From the NCBI GenBank assembly GCA_024636575.1, contig JAGXGU010000074.1:1-16084 (forward strand): a stretch of DNA of 16,084 nucleotides, written 5' to 3'. Both the position numbers and the translations under genes were made by a program. Source of the stretch: Altererythrobacter sp. (GTDB taxonomy: Bacteria > Pseudomonadota > Alphaproteobacteria > Sphingomonadales > Sphingomonadaceae). The notes under the pieces were generated by a model. That model was not told where the DNA came from, did not search any database, and saw nothing but the letters and a program-made list of their open reading frames with translations. Below are positions 13,856-16,084 of this stretch, in pieces; the first letter of the stretch is position 1; every line of letters begins with the position of its first letter.

Positions 13856-15283
13856 TCAGTCTTTCAGCACCCACGTATCCTTGGTCCCGCCACCCTGACT
13901 GGAATTGACCACCAGCGATCCCTTTTTCATCGCAACCCGGGTCAAACCGCCGGGCGTGATATCGATTTTTTCAGGCGAAACGAGCACGAACGGCCGCAAA
14001 TCCACGTGGCGCGGCGCCAGCCCGCTCTTGGTGAAGATCGGACAGGTGGACAGCGCCAGCGTCGGCTGGGCAATGTAATTGTCCGGATTTGCCGCCAACT
14101 TCCTGCGAAATTCGGCAATTTCCCGGCGGGAAGCCGTGGGGCCGATCAGCATCCCGTATCCGCCCGAACCGTGGACTTCCTTGACCACCACTTCGGCCAG
14201 ATTGTCGAGCACATAGGCCAGGCTGTCCGCTTCCGAACAGCGCCACGTCTGAACATTGGGCAGCAAGGGTTTCTCGCCGGTATAGAACTCGACGATTTCC
14301 GGCATGAAACTGTAGATTGCCTTGTCGTCGCACACGCCGGTACCCGGTGCATTGGCGATCGTTACCCCGCCAGCGCGGTACACATCCATGATGCCTGGAA
14401 TGCCCAGCACGCTGCTTGGGTTGAAGCTGAGCGGATCGAGAAAATCATCATCGACCCGGCGGTAAATCACATCGACCGGCTTGAAACCCCGCGTTGTGCG
14501 CATGCCCACGCGGCCATCGACCACGCGCAGGTCGCTCCCCTCCACCAGTTCCGCACCCATCTGGTCCGCCAAAAAGGCGTGTTCGAAATAGGCACTGTTG
14601 AAAATTCCCGGCGTCAGCACCGCCACCACTGGCTTGCCCTTGGTGGCGGGCGGCGCGCAGGCGGCCAGGCTTTTCGCCAGACGGCGCGGATAATCCGATA
14701 CCGGTTCCACCCCGACGCGGGTGAACAGTTCCGGGAACATCGACATCATGGTTTCGCGGTTTTCGAGCATGTAGCTGACACCAGATGGCGTCCGTGCGTT
14801 GTCTTCCAGCACAAACCATTCGTCCGGCCCCGTCCGGACCAGATCAATCCCGACGATATGGGTATAGACCCCGCCCGGCGGCGTGAATCCGACCATGTTG
14901 GGCAGCCATGCGGCGTTGTTCCGGAACAGGCGTTCCGGAACACGCCCGGCACGGATAATCTCCTGCCGGTGGTACAGATCATACATGAAAGCGTTGAGCG
15001 CCCGCACCCGCTGTTCGATGCCGCGGGTCAGCTTGCGCCATTCCCCCGCCCCGATGACGCGGGGCACCATGTCGAACGGTATCAGCCGTTCTTCGGCTTC
15101 ATTGTCTCCGTAAACGTTGAAGGTAATGCCGGTCCGGCGAAAATTTCCCTCAGCCTCGAAATGCTTGCGCCGCAGCAGATCGGCCGCCTGTTCTTCATAC
15201 CAACTGTTATAATCGCCATAGGGGGTACGGATCGAACCATCCGCTTGCTGCATCTCGTCAAATTTATACGGCGCGTCAGCCAT
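13856..15283 (-). CDS. Circularly permuted ATP-grasp protein (DUF404/DUF407 type)
   Basis: The product has 475 residues, the usual length for the family. Landmarks are YNSWYEE near residue 25, FNVYGDNEAEERLIPFD at 55-71, FVLEDNARTPSGVSYMLENR at 157-176 (Glu and Asn expected to bind metal-ATP), a conserved VDVIYRRVDDDFLDP at 270-284, ANAPGTGVCDDKAIY at 310-324, and the VVVKEVHGSGGYGM block at 366-378 with the nucleotide-binding Lys and Gly-rich loop. It closes with RHVDLRPFV and QGGGTKDTW. ATP-grasp enzymes join a carboxylate to an amine through an acyl-phosphate, and comparative work proposes that this family makes a peptide-like product or tag; the substrate is unknown. The ATG at 15283 has an AGGGGG-type ribosome site. 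It is the first gene of the four-gene cassette; the 75-base gap upstream includes a 5-bp hairpin (15296-15311). Confidence 0.95.
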   Translation of the reverse strand: MADAPYKFDEMQQADGSIRTPYGDYNSWYEEQAADLLRRKHFEAEGNFRRTGITFNVYGDNEAEERLIPFDMVPRVIGAGEWRKLTRGIEQRVRALNAFMYDLYHRQEIIRAGRVPERLFRNNAAWLPNMVGFTPPGGVYTHIVGIDLVRTGPDEWFVLEDNARTPSGVSYMLENRETMMSMFPELFTRVGVEPVSDYPRRLAKSLAACAPPATKGKPVVAVLTPGIFNSAYFEHAFLADQMGAELVEGSDLRVVDGRVGMRTTRGFKPVDVIYRRVDDDFLDPLSFNPSSVLGIPGIMDVYRAGGVTIANAPGTGVCDDKAIYSFMPEIVEFYTGEKPLLPNVQTWRCSEADSLAYVLDNLAEVVVKEVHGSGGYGMLIGPTASRREIAEFRRKLAANPDNYIAQPTLALSTCPIFTKSGLAPRHVDLRPFVLVSPEKIDITPGGLTRVAMKKGSLVVNSSQGGGTKDTWVLKD

Positions 15284-15358
15284 GAACCCCCTGATCGCGA
15301 ATTATCTCGCGGCAAGCTATCATGTTACCGCAACTGCGAAGATAATAAAGGTAAAGGT

Positions 15359-16084
15359 TCAAATTTCTTCGAGTTCCCGCAAAACCGCCAGGATCGATTC
15401 ATCGGAATAGGCAAAACCCAGATGGGTGCAGCGCAAAGCCACCGCCCGATCCCGCTCGCCGGCCTTGCCGCAGGCACTGCGCGGGCTGATGATCCCGTCC
15501 TTCGGGCTCCACAGGGCGGTGGTCGACACCGGCGGCTTGGCGGCAGTATCCCCGGCGATGGGCGGATAATCGACGCTGTGGCCGGTGACGAATTGATAAA
15601 TCCGCCAGGCATTGTTCGCGCGGGGGTTGCCGGAAAAAGGTGATCCCATGGTAATGACTTTGGCCACCTTCCCAGGATGCCGCCGCGCCAGTTCGCGGGC
15701 GAACAACCCGCCCAGGCTCCAGCCCACCAGAAACACCGGTTCGCCATATCGCCTGTGCAAATCGTCCAGCCGCTGCTCCAGAATTTCAAAATTCTCCGGC
15801 GTTGGCCCGAAATTGAAGCCAAGTCCCCAGCGCTTGACCCTGTGCCCGGCCTTTTCCAGCTGCCGCGCCATATAGCGCATGCGCACGGGATGGGTGGCAA
15901 AGCCGGGCAACAGCATCACCTTGCGCGGATGATCGGCTGACGGGATGGCCAGATTGCGCCGCAAACGCCGGACCGGTTCGATTACCACCTGCGCTTCCGC
16001 CAGCAGGCGCTGCCATGAAGGGCCGCCAATGGCCCCCGGGGCCGGTTGCCGCGCCAGAGCCAGCCGGGTGGCCAGATCAGGCGC
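15359..16084 (-). CDS. Alpha/beta hydrolase, lipase/esterase-like (5' end outside window)
   Basis: The frame is open from the TGA at 15361-15359 to the window edge with no stop, so the N-terminus is missing; a GTG at 15988 is in frame but the 32 residues before it are also open and plausible. About 241 residues are visible. The oxyanion-type MLLPGFATHP is followed by FLVGWSLGGLFA, whose GxSxG Ser (codon near 15717) is the nucleophile. ALWSPKDGIISP supplies the Asp (near 15498) and RCTHLGFA the His (near 15423), so the triad looks complete. The closest style is the PGAP1/triacylglycerol-lipase-like esterases. No signal peptide can be judged. It ends 75 bases before the ATP-grasp gene on the same strand, so co-transcription with that cassette is possible but not shown. 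The substrate is unknown. Confidence 0.85.
   Translation of the reverse strand, partial: APDLATRLALARQPAPGAIGGPSWQRLLAEAQVVIEPVRRLRRNLAIPSADHPRKVMLLPGFATHPVRMRYMARQLEKAGHRVKRWGLGFNFGPTPENFEILEQRLDDLHRRYGEPVFLVGWSLGGLFARELARRHPGKVAKVITMGSPFSGNPRANNAWRIYQFVTGHSVDYPPIAGDTAAKPPVSTTALWSPKDGIISPRSACGKAGERDRAVALRCTHLGFAYSDESILAVLRELEEI

Noticed and set aside
13823..15643. A 606-codon open frame on the plus strand opposite the ATP-grasp gene and part of the hydrolase gene
   Set aside because: It spans two real minus-strand genes plus the gap between them, and is rich in His, Arg and Gln with no domain. It is a codon-bias shadow.

Overview
The window looks like the chromosome of a GC-rich alphaproteobacterium, most probably a sphingomonad (Sphingomonadales, perhaps Erythrobacteraceae-like). 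This rests on GC-rich codon use, a large Ala/Gly-rich TonB-dependent receptor with a VMA-Q signal-peptide end, an extensin-family lipoprotein, a FixJ-type regulator and the general protein style. It is an inference, since no rRNA or other marker gene lies here. I see no tRNA, rRNA, CRISPR array, integrase or transposase.

Left part (1-6848): the C-terminal part of an FtsX/YbbP-type ABC permease (+) runs convergently into a small RDD-family membrane protein (-). Then comes a TonB-dependent outer-membrane receptor (-) with a clear intrinsic terminator. A 258-base divergent spacer separates it from typA/bipA (+), a ribosome-associated GTPase.

Middle part (6849-9246): this is the accessory-looking stretch. 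About 500 bases after typA hold no convincing gene but many GC-rich inverted repeats, a 56-bp dispersed repeat in two copies, and two adjacent hairpins capped by UUCG and GAAA tetraloops that look like a structured RNA. Next is a one-polypeptide DNA methyltransferase/Mrr-like nuclease fusion. Its native 5' end appears to be cut off by a TAA at codon 7, and its target-recognition region is markedly more AT-rich than the rest, as expected after a domain swap.

Right part (9247-16084): a VOC/glyoxalase-fold protein (+) and an extensin-family lipoprotein (+) are followed by a FixJ/LuxR-type regulator (-) whose receiver lacks key residues. Upstream on the minus strand is a compact cassette, in transcription order: circularly permuted ATP-grasp, alpha-E protein, transglutaminase-like protease, and the Anbu proteasome homologue. 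A lipase-like alpha/beta hydrolase, cut by the window edge, lies just upstream on the same strand. The four-gene cassette is known from comparative genomics and is thought to couple synthesis of a peptide-like product or tag to proteolysis; its substrate is not established.

The items most worth a second look are the interrupted and mosaic methyltransferase-nuclease, the tetraloop-capped RNA candidate next to it, and the Anbu/ATP-grasp cassette.
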